Assembly (NCBI RefSeq): GCF_030409905.1
Contig: NZ_JAUFQT010000001.1
Location: 2,583,001 to 2,647,000, forward strand
Source: Echinicola jeungdonensis
GTDB lineage: Bacteria; Bacteroidota; Bacteroidia; Cytophagales; Cyclobacteriaceae
Length of the DNA stretch: 64,000 bases
Direction of reading: 5' to 3'
The translations under genes and the position numbers were made by a program. The notes below the pieces were generated by a model. It made no database searches and was not told the origin of the DNA. It saw only the letters and a list, made by a program, of their open reading frames with translations. Position 1 is the stretch's first letter. Each line of letters begins with the position of its first letter. Below are positions 62,595 through 64,000 of this stretch, piece by piece.

Positions 62595-63557
62595 TTACAA
62601 AACAGCTTCATTTCTAGAAGCTACATGTCTAGGGTAATCCGTTTCCAAAATTTTTCTTATCCCATCCAGGTAGGAAGTGGGCTTGAAATAAAATTGCTTC
62701 TCAAATTTGGAACTGTCAAAAACATAGGGCCGGTCATATTGATACAGCATTTCCTTAACTTCCCTCATTAAAGGGGAAAAAGGGCTGGCCAAATGAAATA
62801 TCCATTTGTAAATTACTTGTAGACTGGGTTGAGCACCCATTTCTTCTGCAATCATATAGACCCATTCTTTGCCAGTAGGGGGATTTCCTGCGGTTGGCAA
62901 GTGCCAAATTTGATTAAAAGCTTCCGGTGTATTTCCCAGTAAGGCAGTGGCTTTTCCTGCATCTGGTGTGAAAGTAAAAGAATGGGGTTGATAGGAAGAT
63001 GCTATCCATTTGGCATTATTGCCTTTTGCCAGGGGTAGAAAGACCAGTTCGTTGAGCAATCCTTTCTTTTTTGTACCGGGCCCATAGAAATCTGCAGACC
63101 TGGCAATTAGGGCATTAATTTTTCCGTTTTCTACAGCATCCATGACCATTTTTGCAATTATTGCCCGGACTTTTCCCTTTTTACTGGAAGGGTTGACCGG
63201 GGTATTTTCTGTCATGGGATTTAAATGAAATGGGTCGTACATAAAAACATTATCAAAAAAAACCAATTTGCATTGGTGGGCACTACATGCCTCGATAACA
63301 TTTTTAATAGCAAGCGGCCATATTTTTTGCCATAGAGCAGTGTTAAATTCAAACCCTACCGTCAAATAAACGATTTCGGATCCAGCCACTGCTTCCATAA
63401 CTTCTTGGGCTTGAAGTAAATTAGCAGACTTAGTTTCGTCGCTAGAATTAACCACTTTAGGGTTTCTACTAACCAAGCGGATTTTGTCAGTATAAGTCCT
63501 CAATTCCTGAGCCAGTAATGTTCCAATAATTCCTCCAGATCCAAGTATGGTTTGCAT
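62595..63557 (-). CDS. NAD-dependent epimerase/dehydratase (SDR family)
   Basis: Rossmann-fold protein of 320 residues. The nucleotide site is ILGSGGIIGTLLAQEL at 4-19. The expected active-site region reads FFDNVFMYDPFHLNP near residue 100, where the usual YxxxK is not clear. ARSADFYGPGTKKKG near residue 158 is typical of atypical extended SDRs that act on nucleotide sugars or similar. GxxGxxG is altered (GSGGIIG), still compatible with NAD(P). The substrate is unknown. It is convergent with the M48 gene, with 12 bp between the stops. Confidence 0.85.
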   Translation of the reverse strand: MQTILGSGGIIGTLLAQELRTYTDKIRLVSRNPKVVNSSDETKSANLLQAQEVMEAVAGSEIVYLTVGFEFNTALWQKIWPLAIKNVIEACSAHQCKLVFFDNVFMYDPFHLNPMTENTPVNPSSKKGKVRAIIAKMVMDAVENGKINALIARSADFYGPGTKKKGLLNELVFLPLAKGNNAKWIASSYQPHSFTFTPDAGKATALLGNTPEAFNQIWHLPTAGNPPTGKEWVYMIAEEMGAQPSLQVIYKWIFHLASPFSPLMREVKEMLYQYDRPYVFDSSKFEKQFYFKPTSYLDGIRKILETDYPRHVASRNEAVL

Positions 63558-64000
63558 AGGCGATGAGGTTTTGGTTCGGACTTTAATAAAGATACTTTAA
63601 TTATTGGAGGAAAGTTAATTGTCAGGAAAAAATGTGAATAATTCCTGTCTGGTTTGTTGTAGGTAGGTTTGCAGTGTTAGGTGTAGAAGGGGATTAAACC
63701 GTTTTTGGATTCAAAAATTGGATCCATTTCCCTAAGTATTTAAATGTTTATAATAGTTATGGTTTTTAGGGGTATACTGTCCTTATTTAGTTTAAAAATA
63801 CCATAAAAAAGGAATAAAGACTTGGTAAAGTTTCTTGTAGGATGTGATGGTGTTTATTACCCGAAATACTATTTTAATAGGTGTAAAAGGTTGTTAGTAT
63901 ATAGAAAAAAGTAATTAATGTAAATTAGGGGAAGGGTAGAAATATGAAGTGTAGCGCTTTATTTCGGTTATTTTGATCTTTATTTACAGAAATAATTATT
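63558..64000. other. Noncoding end of window
   Basis: About 440 bp, AT rich. I see no gene, repeat or RNA. Confidence 0.45.

Noticed and set aside
1..64000. CRISPR arrays, insertion sequences, prophage or integrative elements
   Set aside because: No spaced direct repeats, transposase, integrase or phage structural genes were found in any frame.

Overview
The window looks like chromosomal DNA of a Bacteroidota bacterium, most likely order Cytophagales and close to Cyclobacteriaceae (inference). The signs are promoters of the Bacteroidota type (TTTG, about 19 nt, TAnnTTTG), many SpII lipoproteins, family markers such as DUF6089, DUF2490, DUF3109 and a fused E1 alpha/beta dehydrogenase, a sigma-54 activator without a C-terminal HTH, and a moderate-to-low GC content. 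It holds about 45 intact protein genes, RNase P RNA, one unusual tRNA-like gene and at least six broken genes. There is no IS element, CRISPR array, rRNA or prophage.

Layout. 1-4.9 kb: leuS (3' end off the window), an outer-membrane barrel protein and an MscS channel, all on the minus strand. 5-12 kb: a GNAT-nitrilase fusion with kdsC and kdsA (Kdo synthesis), two L,D-transpeptidases overlapping tail to tail, and queD-folE. 12-16.6 kb: small membrane or secreted proteins, a two-domain fasciclin lipoprotein and a secreted HExxH protein. 16.8-22.5 kb: a tripartite RND efflux operon. 22.9-29.1 kb: a compact eight-gene biosynthetic operon. It joins a type III polyketide synthase, a methyltransferase and an FAD oxidoreductase to its own ketosynthase, dehydratase, enoyl reductase, ACP and phosphopantetheinyl transferase. 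The likely product is a modified alkyl-phenol or quinone lipid, or an alkylpyrone.

29.5-31.4 kb: a decaying molybdate locus (modA, a DUF2490 gene and a broken ModE-type regulator). 31.6-39.9 kb: a Gfo/Idh/MocA oxidoreductase, a VOC protein, the tRNA-like gene with its own promoter and terminator, a membrane spermidine-synthase-like protein, a Pcm-like methyltransferase, a DeoR regulator and a LysR remnant. 40-45.5 kb: a complete histidine degradation operon hutHUIG.

45.9-52.6 kb: a decaying carbohydrate locus. An intact ROK kinase and MFS sugar porter sit between a nonsense-mutated chimeric gene and the remains of a LacI regulator, a GH43 enzyme and a sialate O-acetylesterase. 52.6-63.6 kb: alanine dehydrogenase, a fused branched-chain-type E1, a LuxE-like acyl-activating enzyme, a 42-residue lipoprotein, a sigma-54 response regulator, rnpB, a DUF3109 protein, an M48 metalloprotease and an SDR epimerase.

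The two most unusual items are the tRNA-like gene at 34861-34987 and the type III PKS/dedicated FAS operon. The tRNA-like gene has a Leu-like D-arm, a consensus T-arm, an apparent GTC anticodon and a 55-nt variable region. All calls come from reading the sequence; no database search was run.
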